Positions 8,654-16,269 of a stretch of DNA of 64,000 nucleotides are shown here, one piece after another; positions within the stretch are counted from its first letter, which is position 1, and the number at the start of each line of letters is the position of its first letter. This DNA comes from an uncultured Maribacter sp. Its GTDB lineage: Bacteria; Bacteroidota; Bacteroidia; Flavobacteriales; Flavobacteriaceae. The position numbers and the translations under genes are program-made. The notes beneath the pieces are model-generated. The model searched no databases. It saw only the letters and a list, made by a program, of their open reading frames with translations, and had not been told where the DNA came from. Location of the stretch: the NCBI GenBank assembly GCA_947493885.1, contig CANLTE010000004.1, positions 476,492-540,491 on the forward strand, given 5' to 3'.

Positions 8654-9166
8654 ATGAAAACCTTAAAACTACTGCTTTTACTCACCCTATTCCTGAATAT
8701 TGGAACACTTTTAGCCCAAGAATCTAATGGTGAACAAAAAACCGAAATGAATGAAATAGATAAGGCGAACAAAACAATTAACGATGCCAATACTTCCATC
8801 AAAAACACTAACGAGTCGGTAAAAAATACTGTGGATAGTTCTAAAGAAACCATCGCCACTATAGGTACTATTTTTGGTTCAGGAAAAAAGAAAAAGAAAG
8901 AAAAAAACAAGAGTAATATTACCATAGGCATTCAACAGGTTACGTACGACAACGAAAACCTAAACAGCCTCTACAACCATATTTCTAAAACAAAAGGCGT
9001 TAAAGCTCCCGTAAAAAAATATAGTAATGGTAGCGCACTAATTACAGTAGACTATAAAGAAAGTGCAGATGCATTATGGCAAAGTATACCAAAAAATGTA
9101 CGCAGTTCTTTTAAAATGATAGAAATAAGTGATGACAATATTGTAGTTCAATTTTTTGATAATTAA
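8654..9166 (+). CDS. Exported protein of unknown function, first of a four-gene run
   Basis: 170 residues. A signal peptide (KTLKLLLLLTLFLNIGTLLAQ) is followed by a helical, Asn/Thr-rich stretch, a very basic linker (GSGKKKKKEKNKSN near 76-89) and a C-terminal mixed alpha/beta domain (about 90-170). No family recognised. Genes for a lipoprotein (12 nt on), a barrel protein and a second lipoprotein follow on the same strand with short gaps, so it probably heads an operon. It is transcribed divergently from the TPR sensor kinase; the 227-nt gap between the starts contains no clear TAnnTTTG box. Confidence 0.75.
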   Translation: MKTLKLLLLLTLFLNIGTLLAQESNGEQKTEMNEIDKANKTINDANTSIKNTNESVKNTVDSSKETIATIGTIFGSGKKKKKEKNKSNITIGIQQVTYDNENLNSLYNHISKTKGVKAPVKKYSNGSALITVDYKESADALWQSIPKNVRSSFKMIEISDDNIVVQFFDN

Positions 9167-9178
9167 CCAACCGTAAAA

Positions 9179-9442
9179 ATGAAAAAAACGTTTACCACAA
9201 TTGCCCTTGTAGCATTAAGCATTAGCTTAAGTAATTGCTCTGAAGTAAAAGACACCATAGATGAAAGTAGAGATGCGCTAGAATGTGCAAACAAATTAGA
9301 AAATCTGGAAGATGACGATTCTGAAACTTGCGAAGACACCATAAGAATACTTAACGAAATTGAACAATCGTGCGGTGAGTTTTTAAATGAATCAAGCAGA
9401 GAAAGTATTGCCCAACTTAGAGCCGCCTGTGCATCTAACTAA
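9179..9442 (+). CDS. Small acidic lipoprotein
   Basis: 87 residues with a lipoprotein signal (MKKTFTTIALVALSISLSNC, lipobox Cys 20) and an acidic helical body. It has five further cysteines (ALECANK, SETCEDT, EQSCGEF, RAACASN region), an even spread that may form disulphides in the periplasm. No family recognised. Its end is 13 nt before the barrel-protein ATG, so co-expression is likely. Its function is unknown. Confidence 0.75.
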   Translation: MKKTFTTIALVALSISLSNCSEVKDTIDESRDALECANKLENLEDDDSETCEDTIRILNEIEQSCGEFLNESSRESIAQLRAACASN

Positions 9443-9455
9443 CCAACCAAAAAAA

Positions 9456-9980
9456 ATGAAAAAACAATTACTTTTTATGTTGCTTTTAGTAGCAACTACC
9501 TTTAGCTACGCTCAAGAATTTAACAAAGGCACTAATGTTATTAACCTAGGTGTTGGATTTGGCGGAAATTTCGGAAATTATACAACCTCATCGCAAAGTC
9601 CTGGATACGGAATTGCATTTGAAAGAGGTGCATGGGACATTGCTGGGCCAGGTGTAATAAGTATTGGCGGTTATTTGGGTAGAAAAACCTATAAATACGA
9701 CTATGCCTTTGGAAACGATAAATGGAGTTATACCATAATTGGAGTTCGTGGGGCATACCATTATAACGGATTAGAAATCGACAATTTAGATGTATACGGA
9801 GGTGTTATGGTGTCCTACAATATTTTATCTTTTAGTGGCAGTAGCGGTAGTTTTAATAGCAAACCTAGCGCTACGGCTTTTGTTGGAGGAAGATGGTATT
9901 TTACCAAAACCTTTGCAGCATTTCTAGAAGCTGGTTATGGAGTAGCATTTGCAACGGTTGGAGTTTCCGCCAGATTTTAA
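9456..9980 (+). CDS. Outer-membrane beta-barrel-like protein
   Basis: 174 residues. A signal peptide (KKQLLFMLLLVATTFSYAQ) is followed by alternating aromatic/glycine strands (GVGFGGNFGNYTT, ISIGGYLGRKTY, WSYTIIGVRGAYHY) and a last strand GYGVAFATVGVSARF ending in Phe, the outer-membrane barrel signature. Length fits an eight-stranded barrel. The frame opens at 9387 inside the previous gene; the ATG at 9456 gives the signal peptide. It is the third gene of the four-gene run. Specific role unknown. Confidence 0.82.
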   Translation: MKKQLLFMLLLVATTFSYAQEFNKGTNVINLGVGFGGNFGNYTTSSQSPGYGIAFERGAWDIAGPGVISIGGYLGRKTYKYDYAFGNDKWSYTIIGVRGAYHYNGLEIDNLDVYGGVMVSYNILSFSGSSGSFNSKPSATAFVGGRWYFTKTFAAFLEAGYGVAFATVGVSARF

Positions 9981-9990
9981 ATACACGCAG

Positions 9991-10557
9991 ATGAAAACCT
10001 TACGTAAAGTAACTTCGTTACTCGCTATATTGTTCATAGTAATTGGATGTTCTGATAATACCAAAGACACAAGTAACGACATTACAACTATCACAGGAGA
10101 ACTACAGCTTTCAGGAGACGATACTTCTGATGTTGGTACTACCTTAAAAATAGGAGATGTTGCAGAAGGCAGAAAAGATTTAACCGGAACCGAAGATTCC
10201 ATTGTTATGGTGGGTGAAGGCACAACTATCTCCAACGAAGCTGCCGAATTTGGTGCTGCTGACCCACGGAATACCGAAATTTTTAAAACCAATGACCCCA
10301 ATAACGGATTTGTGATTGTTATTGCTGATTTTACGGGTACAAATAACTCCGCGGTTAACAATTCCATTTCTATGACAATTTTGGTGGATGGTACTTCTTA
10401 TAAATACGCCTGTGTTTCACCAGAAAGTGTATTTATAGGCTGTAGCGACGTTACCATAAATTTTGAAGAGAATAAGGTTGATTTTAGCAATGCAACCGTA
10501 GAAAACACCACCACAAACACTATATTAACGATCAACGGCTCCGTAACCTGGGAGTAA
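9991..10557 (+). CDS. Secreted lipoprotein of unknown function
   Basis: 188 residues, lipobox Cys in LLAILFIVIGC, followed by a Thr/Asp-rich, strand-forming domain that looks immunoglobulin- or jelly-roll-like (SISMTILVDGTSYKYAC, TILTINGSVTWE). Two Cys in the mature part (SYKYACVSPES, FIGCSDV) could pair. The frame opens at 9949, but the ATG at 9991 sits 10 nt after the barrel-protein stop and begins the signal peptide. It closes the four-gene run, followed by a terminator. Confidence 0.75.
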   Translation: MKTLRKVTSLLAILFIVIGCSDNTKDTSNDITTITGELQLSGDDTSDVGTTLKIGDVAEGRKDLTGTEDSIVMVGEGTTISNEAAEFGAADPRNTEIFKTNDPNNGFVIVIADFTGTNNSAVNNSISMTILVDGTSYKYACVSPESVFIGCSDVTINFEENKVDFSNATVENTTTNTILTINGSVTWE

Positions 10558-10570
10558 ACTAAATAGTTTT

Positions 10571-10620
10571 AAAAAACGGGCTTTATATTTTCTTTGAGAA
10601 AGTATAAAGTCCGTTTTTTT
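10571..10620 (+). terminator. Terminator of the four-gene run
   Basis: AAACGG(G)CTTTATA pairs with TATAAAG(T)CCGTTT around a TTTTCTTTGAGAAAG loop that can itself fold (CTTT/AAAG), followed by seven T, just after the last lipoprotein gene. Confidence 0.85.
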
Positions 10621-10758
10621 ATTAAGAAACACTATTCCTTAATTTTTTACCGAAATTGATTACAGAAAATGTACTACAAAAAAAGAAAAAATAGTACATT
10701 AACGCATCAAAAACAAAATGGATATATAATCAATAGATTAATCATATTCACCTAAATA

Positions 10759-10794
10759 GTTTGTATATGATCAACTAGTTGATCATATACAAAC
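10759..10794. repeat. Perfect 36-bp palindrome upstream of the restriction-modification gene
   Basis: The half-site GTTTGTATATGATCAACT (10759-10776) is followed directly by its exact reverse complement (10777-10794), with no central spacer. The flanking bases do not continue the symmetry. It lies about 100 nt before the RM start in a 335-nt gap that has no other gene. It could be a regulator-binding site, a recombination end or an RNA hairpin; there is no T-run after it. Confidence 0.9.
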
Positions 10795-10809
10795 GTTGTG
10801 CTTCATGCT
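10786..10809 (-). repeat. Left inverted end flanking the RM gene
   Basis: Read on the minus strand this is AGCATGAAGCACAAC then GTTTGTATA. It matches AGCACGAAAGCACAAC then AATGTATA at 13359-13382 on the plus strand, about 20 of 24 positions allowing small gaps. It overlaps the right arm of the palindrome. The pair brackets the RM gene in inverted orientation. Confidence 0.55.
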
Positions 10810-10855
10810 AAAAAAACAAAATACCTTAAAATAATGAATTAGAATTCCATTTTAT

Positions 10856-10863
10856 TAACTTTG
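10856..10863 (+). promoter_or_regulatory. Likely -7 box of the RM gene
   Basis: TAACTTTG fits TAnnTTTG and lies 29 nt before the start codon. The -33 region has no obvious TTG, so strength is uncertain. Confidence 0.45.
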
Positions 10864-10892
10864 CAAAAACGGCATAAATAGATAAAAATCAT

Positions 10893-13358
10893 ATGCGAAC
10901 ATATAATAATGAAGAAGAAGTAAAAATTCATTTAGTCCTTCCTTGGTTAGAAAAATTAGGATACAAGAGGGAATATATGGAGTTTGAAAAAACTATCAAA
11001 ATTAATGAAGGTCGCAAAACAAAATCTATTTTCGCCGACATTGTTGTTTATACTGACAAAAAACTACAAACTCCGCTTATAGTTGTAGACACTAAATCTC
11101 CAAGCGAAATACTTTCTAAAAATGGACGAGACCAAGTAATAAGCTATGCAAGACTATTGCCTAAAATTGCTCCAATAGCTATTTTAACAAATGGTAATAG
11201 TTCGCAAGTTTATCAAACTTTAGATAAATCAAGAATAAAAGAACTACCTAAAAGAAAGGATTTACTTTCAGATTTTGTTAGCGCAGTATTAAGTAAGAAT
11301 ATACAAGACGTTTTAAGACAAGAAGCAGCGAAAGAACTGTTTACAATTGATGATGTTTCTACGTTTAAAGATTTACTTAAAAAATGTCATAATATCATTA
11401 GAAATAATGAAGGGTATGACCCAATACAAGCATTTGATGAATTATCAAAAATTCTATTTGCTAAAATGTATGAAGAACAATATAACAAAGATTCAAATAG
11501 ATTTACTTCTGAGATATATGAAAGAACTTTAAAGGAATTAAATGTAAATATTGTTCAACAACAATTTAGTGAGATTCAAAAAGTAAAAGGCTTTAGAGAT
11601 TTATTTCCTGAAAATACAACAATAAAACTTAAAGACAGAACAATAAAAGATATTGTTGCCATATTTGAAAGTTATGATTTAACTCTTACTAATTTTGACG
11701 TCAAGGGGGAAGCGTTTGAATACTTTTTAGGCGATACTTTTACTGGAGGTCTTGGAGAATACTTTACACCTAGAAATGTTGTCGAATTTATTGTTGAGTC
11801 AATTTCACCTAAAATTGGAGAAAGAATAGTTGACCCATTTTGCGGTACAGGTGGCTTTTTAATTTACGCTTTTGAAAAAGTAAGTGAAAAAATTAGGCTA
11901 AATGACTTTTCTGATGAAGAAAAGTCAAAATGGAAAAAGGTTTTATCTGACGAATCTCTTTACGGAACAGACTGGAAAGCAAGAACAGCCCAAGCATGTA
12001 AAATGAATATGATTGTTCATGGTGATGGTAACACAGGTGTTTTCCAACATGATGGTTTTAAAAACGTTGAAGGAAAAATTGTGGAAGAAAAATTTGACAT
12101 TTGCTTTACAAATCCTCCTTTTGGTGCAAATGAAACAGATTCTGAAATTCTTAATTCCTTTACACTAGGAGATGGTCGTAATTCTCAAGCTAGAGAAATT
12201 TTAGCAGTTGAAAGATGTTTGGATTTAGTAAAAAAAGGAACTGGAATTGTTGCTTTTGTTTTACCTGACGGAATTTTAAATGGTGATAGAAATTCATACG
12301 TTCGAGAATACATTCAAAAAGAGTCGAAAGTATTAGCTATTATAGGTTTAAATAAAGAAACATTTCAAGGTTATAGTGCATCTGTTAAAACTTCCGTGGT
12401 TATTTTACAGAGAAAGAATGAACCAAATGAAGAAATTTCTAAAGAAATTTTCATGGCAGTATGTACAAATACAGGATATGCTCCATCTGGTTTGCAAGTA
12501 ACCGGAAATCAGTTGCCTGATATTTTATTCGATTTTAAGAATTATCGTAAGGATGGTAACAATGACCATATTTTTAAATACTCAAAAATTGTTCAAATTG
12601 ATAACCTTACCTCTCGTTTAGATGCAGAAAGATATATCCCAATTGAAGATGAATTCAATTTTGATAAACCAAATGTAGTATCTGAAAATCTCTTTAACGA
12701 AATAAATATATTGTCTAAAGAAATTACGAATATTCAAAAATCAATGCAAAGACACTTTGAAAAAAAGGATTTTGATTTCGTTAAAGCAGAAAAAATATTT
12801 ACTCCTGTAAGCAATAAAATTGCTATTAAATCAGACCAAGAATATGTTCGTCTAGGTGTTAGCGGAAAAGGAAATGGCGTATTTAAAAAAGCCCCAGTGA
12901 ATGGTTCTGAAATAAAAGCTTCAAAATTAAATCAGGTAAAATCTGGTTGGTTTGTATATAGTCGTCTATTTGCTCATAATGGGTCTTTTTCTTTTATAAT
13001 AAACGAAACTGCTGGCGGTGTTTTTTCAGGAGAGTTTCCTACATTTGAACTAAAATTTGATAAATATGAACAAGAAGATTTATTAGAATATTTATCTTTT
13101 TATTTTGTCAGTCCCCAAATTATTTCGCTAATCAACCGTCTTACAACAGGTTCAACAAAAGAAAGTAGGGCAAGATTTAAGGAAGCTCAATTTTTGAATT
13201 TGTATGCTCCTATACCAAAAAAAGAAGAAGACTTTCTTGAAATAGTTAGTGCAATTAGGCTAATCAATCAATTCAAAAAGGATATTAGAAACCTTTACGA
13301 AAGAATAGACGATTTACCTATTTCTTATAGAGCTACGTTTCCGATTTATGAAAAATAA
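10893..13358 (+). CDS. Single-chain restriction-modification protein (nuclease, N6-methylase, specificity region)
   Basis: 821 residues joining three functions. Residues 1-140 resemble the HsdR N-terminal nuclease, with Asp49 (FADIVVY) and Asp66-Thr-Lys68 (IVVDTKSP) fitting the PD-(D/E)XK pattern. Residues about 150-600 are an HsdM-like N6-adenine methylase: AdoMet motif DPFCGTGGF near 314 and catalytic NPPFG near 406. Residues about 625-821 look like an HsdS target-recognition unit (SGWFVYSRLFAHNGSFSF, GVFSGEFPTFEL). No separate hsdR, hsdM or hsdS gene is adjacent. It probably both methylates and cuts, as type IIG or BcgI-like enzymes do. There is no helicase/translocase region, so it is not a type I R subunit. 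The recognition site is unknown. Confidence 0.88.
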   Translation: MRTYNNEEEVKIHLVLPWLEKLGYKREYMEFEKTIKINEGRKTKSIFADIVVYTDKKLQTPLIVVDTKSPSEILSKNGRDQVISYARLLPKIAPIAILTNGNSSQVYQTLDKSRIKELPKRKDLLSDFVSAVLSKNIQDVLRQEAAKELFTIDDVSTFKDLLKKCHNIIRNNEGYDPIQAFDELSKILFAKMYEEQYNKDSNRFTSEIYERTLKELNVNIVQQQFSEIQKVKGFRDLFPENTTIKLKDRTIKDIVAIFESYDLTLTNFDVKGEAFEYFLGDTFTGGLGEYFTPRNVVEFIVESISPKIGERIVDPFCGTGGFLIYAFEKVSEKIRLNDFSDEEKSKWKKVLSDESLYGTDWKARTAQACKMNMIVHGDGNTGVFQHDGFKNVEGKIVEEKFDICFTNPPFGANETDSEILNSFTLGDGRNSQAREILAVERCLDLVKKGTGIVAFVLPDGILNGDRNSYVREYIQKESKVLAIIGLNKETFQGYSASVKTSVVILQRKNEPNEEISKEIFMAVCTNTGYAPSGLQVTGNQLPDILFDFKNYRKDGNNDHIFKYSKIVQIDNLTSRLDAERYIPIEDEFNFDKPNVVSENLFNEINILSKEITNIQKSMQRHFEKKDFDFVKAEKIFTPVSNKIAIKSDQEYVRLGVSGKGNGVFKKAPVNGSEIKASKLNQVKSGWFVYSRLFAHNGSFSFIINETAGGVFSGEFPTFELKFDKYEQEDLLEYLSFYFVSPQIISLINRLTTGSTKESRARFKEAQFLNLYAPIPKKEEDFLEIVSAIRLINQFKKDIRNLYERIDDLPISYRATFPIYEK

Positions 13359-13498
13359 AGCACGAAAGCACAACAATGTATAAAAATAATAGCGGCTTGA
13401 GTGCTAAAACGAAAGTAAGTCTATATTAAAAAGATTTGTGCTTAACCGAAAGATTAGTGTTTCAAAATCCGCCACTATTCTTATACGAGACCGTTAGC
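13359..13498 (+). repeat. attC-like region with imperfect inverted arms, and right inverted end
   Basis: The region starts with AGCACGAAAGCACAAC (13359-13374), a match to the left end at 10786-10809. Then GTATAAAAATAATAGCGGC (13378-13396) pairs imperfectly with GCCACTATTCTTATAC (13471-13486), separated by about 75 nt. The outer bases are AAC on the left and GTTAGC on the right (13493-13498), the layout of an integron attC site. The GTTAGCA does not fit GTTRRRY exactly and no integron integrase is in the window, so only attC-like is claimed. Confidence 0.5.
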
Positions 13499-13516
13499 AA
13501 TAATTAGAATAATACA

Positions 13517-14374
13517 ATGAAATCATACCATATTATACTGACAATCTGTTTGATTACTATCATTTCTTGTCAAAATTCAACGGACAGAAAACCAACGAAA
13601 GATCAGGTTGAATCAAATAAAGTTCAAGTTTTATTAGTTGGAAGTTCTCACTGGAATAACTATCAGCAAGGGGGGTCTGATATTGCACAAACTAACGAAA
13701 TAGATATTCTATCAGAAGATTACCAAAAAGAGCTTGAATCAATTGCCAATAAAATAGCAAAATTTGGTCCTGATAAAATTTTTATTGAGAGAACCGTAGC
13801 ATATCAGCCTAAACTAGATTCTCTGTTCAACCTCTACAAAAACACCAACTGGGGACAAGACAAACGAAATGAAATTTATCAATTAGGCTTCAGAGTAGCA
13901 AACAAATTGAATCACAAACAAATCTTCGGGATTGATTACCATAATACTTCATTTCCCTACGATAGTTTAATGTCAGCAATGACAATTGCCAATCAAGAAA
14001 AATTGATTCATAAGTTCAAACTAGATATCGAAGAATACGAAAATCAATATAATGGACTAGTTAATGATAAAGCTTCATTAATTGATATTTTCAACTTTTT
14101 GAATAATAAAGAGCAGAGGAGAATTAATTTAGATTGGTATTTATCTGGAGCAAATCAAGCAGGAACAATTGATAATAACATTGGCTCATTTTTAGCATCT
14201 GAATGGATAAAAAGGAACATATTCAGTTATGGCTTAATACAAAAATATGTGGAAGAAAAAGACAAGAAAATTATGGTATTAATGGGAGCAGGTCATATTG
14301 CAGTGCTTGAGAATTTAATTAATTCTAAATCAGACTGGAAAACTATTGAACTCGAACAACTAATAAAAGAATAA
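13517..14374 (+). CDS. DUF5694 family lipoprotein
   Basis: 285 residues with a lipobox (LITIISC, Cys 19). The body matches DUF5694, distantly TraB-like: VLLVGSSHWNNY near the start, FGPDKIFIERTVAYQ, FGIDYHN, and IMVLMGAGHIAVLENLI near the end. The conserved His and Glu residues suggest an enzyme fold, but the activity is not known. It lies directly after the attC-like region in the accessory stretch, so it may have been acquired together with neighbouring genes (inference). Start is the ATG at 13517. Confidence 0.78.
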   Translation: MKSYHIILTICLITIISCQNSTDRKPTKDQVESNKVQVLLVGSSHWNNYQQGGSDIAQTNEIDILSEDYQKELESIANKIAKFGPDKIFIERTVAYQPKLDSLFNLYKNTNWGQDKRNEIYQLGFRVANKLNHKQIFGIDYHNTSFPYDSLMSAMTIANQEKLIHKFKLDIEEYENQYNGLVNDKASLIDIFNFLNNKEQRRINLDWYLSGANQAGTIDNNIGSFLASEWIKRNIFSYGLIQKYVEEKDKKIMVLMGAGHIAVLENLINSKSDWKTIELEQLIKE

Positions 14375-14464
14375 CTATGGTCCTATAAAAAGCCCTAGAG
14401 AGTTTCTATTCAGTCAGTATTTGCTAAATTAGATACTTACAACACATTAGCAAGCATAAAAACA

Positions 14465-14998
14465 ATGCAAGATTATATTGATTTAGCTGAAAAAAATGGA
14501 GTTACACTTTTAGCTTCCGGTAAGTGTCAGTTTTGTGGTGCGAATACAAAAAGGGGAATTCATGAATGCTTAGAAATTTTTAATCTTGGATTTCAAAGCA
14601 TTGACTTTTCGCAGGTGAAAAACCATTTATACAGATTTTTAATTGTTGATGCACACACATTGCAACACCCAGAAATACATGGTAGATGGAATAATCATTT
14701 TCACCTAACAAGATTGCATTTGATTTTCAAATATGATGTTAAATGGGCGTATAAACTATCGCCAATACTAAGTAACTATTTAAATACGTATAAGGCTAAC
14801 AAACCAAATGAATATCTAACTCCGCCCGAAGTTTTAAAACGAGGAAAAATTACAACAACTGATATTTTAGAAAATGCTACCAACGAGACTGCATGTAAAG
14901 CATTGATAGTGAAATGGGCGATGGAAGTTTATAACAAATGGAATAATCATCTGGCTGTGGTAGACAATATTGCTAAAGGTTTTTTAGATGGAAATTAA
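14465..14998 (+). CDS. DUF5946 family protein
   Basis: 177-residue cytoplasmic protein. An N-terminal CQFCGA pair (near 20-25) with a later Cys (HECLE) suggests a metal knuckle, followed by VDAHTLQHPEIHGRWNNHFHLTRLHLIF with several His, the signature of DUF5946. Function of that family is unknown. It follows the DUF5694 gene after 90 nt and converges on the AraC gene; no terminator was seen between them. The start at the ATG 14465 keeps the Cys motif intact. Confidence 0.72.
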   Translation: MQDYIDLAEKNGVTLLASGKCQFCGANTKRGIHECLEIFNLGFQSIDFSQVKNHLYRFLIVDAHTLQHPEIHGRWNNHFHLTRLHLIFKYDVKWAYKLSPILSNYLNTYKANKPNEYLTPPEVLKRGKITTTDILENATNETACKALIVKWAMEVYNKWNNHLAVVDNIAKGFLDGN

Positions 14999-15027
14999 AC
15001 CATAAAGTTCTCGCCTTTCAACAGCTG

Positions 15028-15885
15028 TTATTTCTTAAATCTTTCTCTATAATCTGAAGGGTTTTCTCCAATAAGTTTTTTAAACATTCTATTAAACAAG
15101 GGTACATTTGAAAATCCCGTTTCCAAACCAATAGCACCTATTTGCATATTTGTATTTGCTAGCAAAGAACACGCCTCATTAACTCGAACTTCAATAAGTG
15201 CCTGCTTAAAGGTTTTTCCTGTACTTTTTTTAAAAAACCTACAGAAAGACGATTCCGTTAGCCCTAACTCTGCTGCAACTTCATAGGTATTTATAGGTTC
15301 TTTATAATTGTTATTAATTAAAGCATAAACTTGTCTAAGTCTTTTAGAATCGGTTTTTGAAGTTTTTAAATATGATACCGCATCTAGACTGCTATGTGTT
15401 TTGGAATAAGACATACCATTTAACAAATTAAAAAAGTGGATTAGTCTGTCATATGGCTCCATTGTAAAGATTTTTTTTACCAAATTGCCAAACTTATGTT
15501 TCTCAGTTCCCGAGAAAAAAAGGCCTTTTGTTGAATTTTCTAAAAGCTTGCTGACCATATGAAATTCTGGAAAACCATAACATATTTGTAGTATGTCTTC
15601 TGTTTTAAATTGAATTACATATTCCTCATAATCTGTAGACTCATAGGCGTAATAAAACGTATTATGCGGAATTTTTGGTCCTAACAACACCAGGTCACCA
15701 TCTTCGTAATGACTTATTTTATTACCAATAAACCGTCTACCTTTTCCTCTGGGTATATATGCAATTTCAAACTCCGAATGAAAATGCCAATAATCATCAT
15801 AGATTACTTCTTTTTCATGATTGTGCGTTAGGTAAAGTACAGACCCCCTTTGTGACGGAATTGTTTGTAGTTTTGGCTGTTTCAT
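15028..15885 (-). CDS. AraC-family regulator with N-terminal cupin
   Basis: 285 residues. The N-terminal sugar-sensing cupin (about 15-110; HFHSEFEIAYIPRGKGRRFIG, YEDGDLVLLGPKIPHN) is followed by two AraC helix-turn-helix units (about 190-285; YEVAAELGLTESSFCRFFKKSTGKTF and IGLETGFSNVPLFNRMFK). The cupin and overall layout closely resemble the regulator at 50727-51599. It is divergent from a SemiSWEET sugar transporter, so it probably activates that module in response to a sugar (inference). Confidence 0.93.
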   Translation of the reverse strand: MKQPKLQTIPSQRGSVLYLTHNHEKEVIYDDYWHFHSEFEIAYIPRGKGRRFIGNKISHYEDGDLVLLGPKIPHNTFYYAYESTDYEEYVIQFKTEDILQICYGFPEFHMVSKLLENSTKGLFFSGTEKHKFGNLVKKIFTMEPYDRLIHFFNLLNGMSYSKTHSSLDAVSYLKTSKTDSKRLRQVYALINNNYKEPINTYEVAAELGLTESSFCRFFKKSTGKTFKQALIEVRVNEACSLLANTNMQIGAIGLETGFSNVPLFNRMFKKLIGENPSDYRERFKK

Positions 15886-15938
15886 CCTTAATTTGCCTAT
15901 AATTATATCATATAAGACAATGTAAGATAAATTTTGGG

Positions 15939-15967
15939 AAAATAAGATATACTCCTAATCTTATTTT
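15939..15967. promoter_or_regulatory. Inverted repeat between araC-type gene and SemiSWEET gene
   Basis: AAAATAAGAT (15939-15948) and ATCTTATTTT (15958-15967) form a perfect 10-bp inverted repeat with a 9-nt spacer in the 114-nt divergent gap. A further TAAGAT-like copy lies at about 15923-15928. It is a candidate binding site for the adjacent AraC protein. Confidence 0.45.
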
Positions 15968-15999
15968 TAAAAGATATTTGCTACTAATTCTTACTTTAA

Positions 16000-16257
16000 A
16001 TGGATTTAAACCTTTTTATAGGAAACCTAGCTGCATTACTAACAACCTTAAGCTTTTTACCTCAAGCTATCAAGGCAATACGAACACGAGACACTAAAAG
16101 TCTTTCTTTGCCGACTTATATAATGTTTGTTTCTGGTGTTTTGCTATGGTTTATATACGGTATGCGAAGTGAACAGTTACCTATAATTTTAGGTAATCTT
16201 ATAACTTTTGTTTTTGCATCCACCATTCTCATATGCAAACTGGTAGAAAAAAAGTAA
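16000..16257 (+). CDS. SemiSWEET sugar transporter
   Basis: 85 residues with three transmembrane helices (about 4-22, 38-54, 61-80) and the PQ-loop motif LSFLPQAIKAIRTRDTKSLSL. This is the usual length and pattern of bacterial SemiSWEETs, which dimerise in the inner membrane to pass mono- or disaccharides passively. It sits between a divergent AraC regulator and a beta-phosphoglucomutase-like HAD gene 12 nt downstream, suggesting a small sugar-use operon. Confidence 0.9.
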   Translation: MDLNLFIGNLAALLTTLSFLPQAIKAIRTRDTKSLSLPTYIMFVSGVLLWFIYGMRSEQLPIILGNLITFVFASTILICKLVEKK

Positions 16258-16269
16258 AAGCGCTTAAAA

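Noticed and set aside
9924..10367. Minus-strand 147-codon frame opposite the lipoprotein gene
   Set aside because: It is antisense to a gene with a clear signal peptide and lipobox, and has no family or promoter.
10759..10794. Palindrome as a rho-independent terminator
   Set aside because: No T-run on either side, and a separate good terminator already ends the upstream genes at 10571-10620.
13359..13498. True integron attC and a gene-cassette array
   Set aside because: The GTTAGCA end does not match GTTRRRY, no integrase is present, and only one such site with same-strand orientation is seen; kept only as attC-like.
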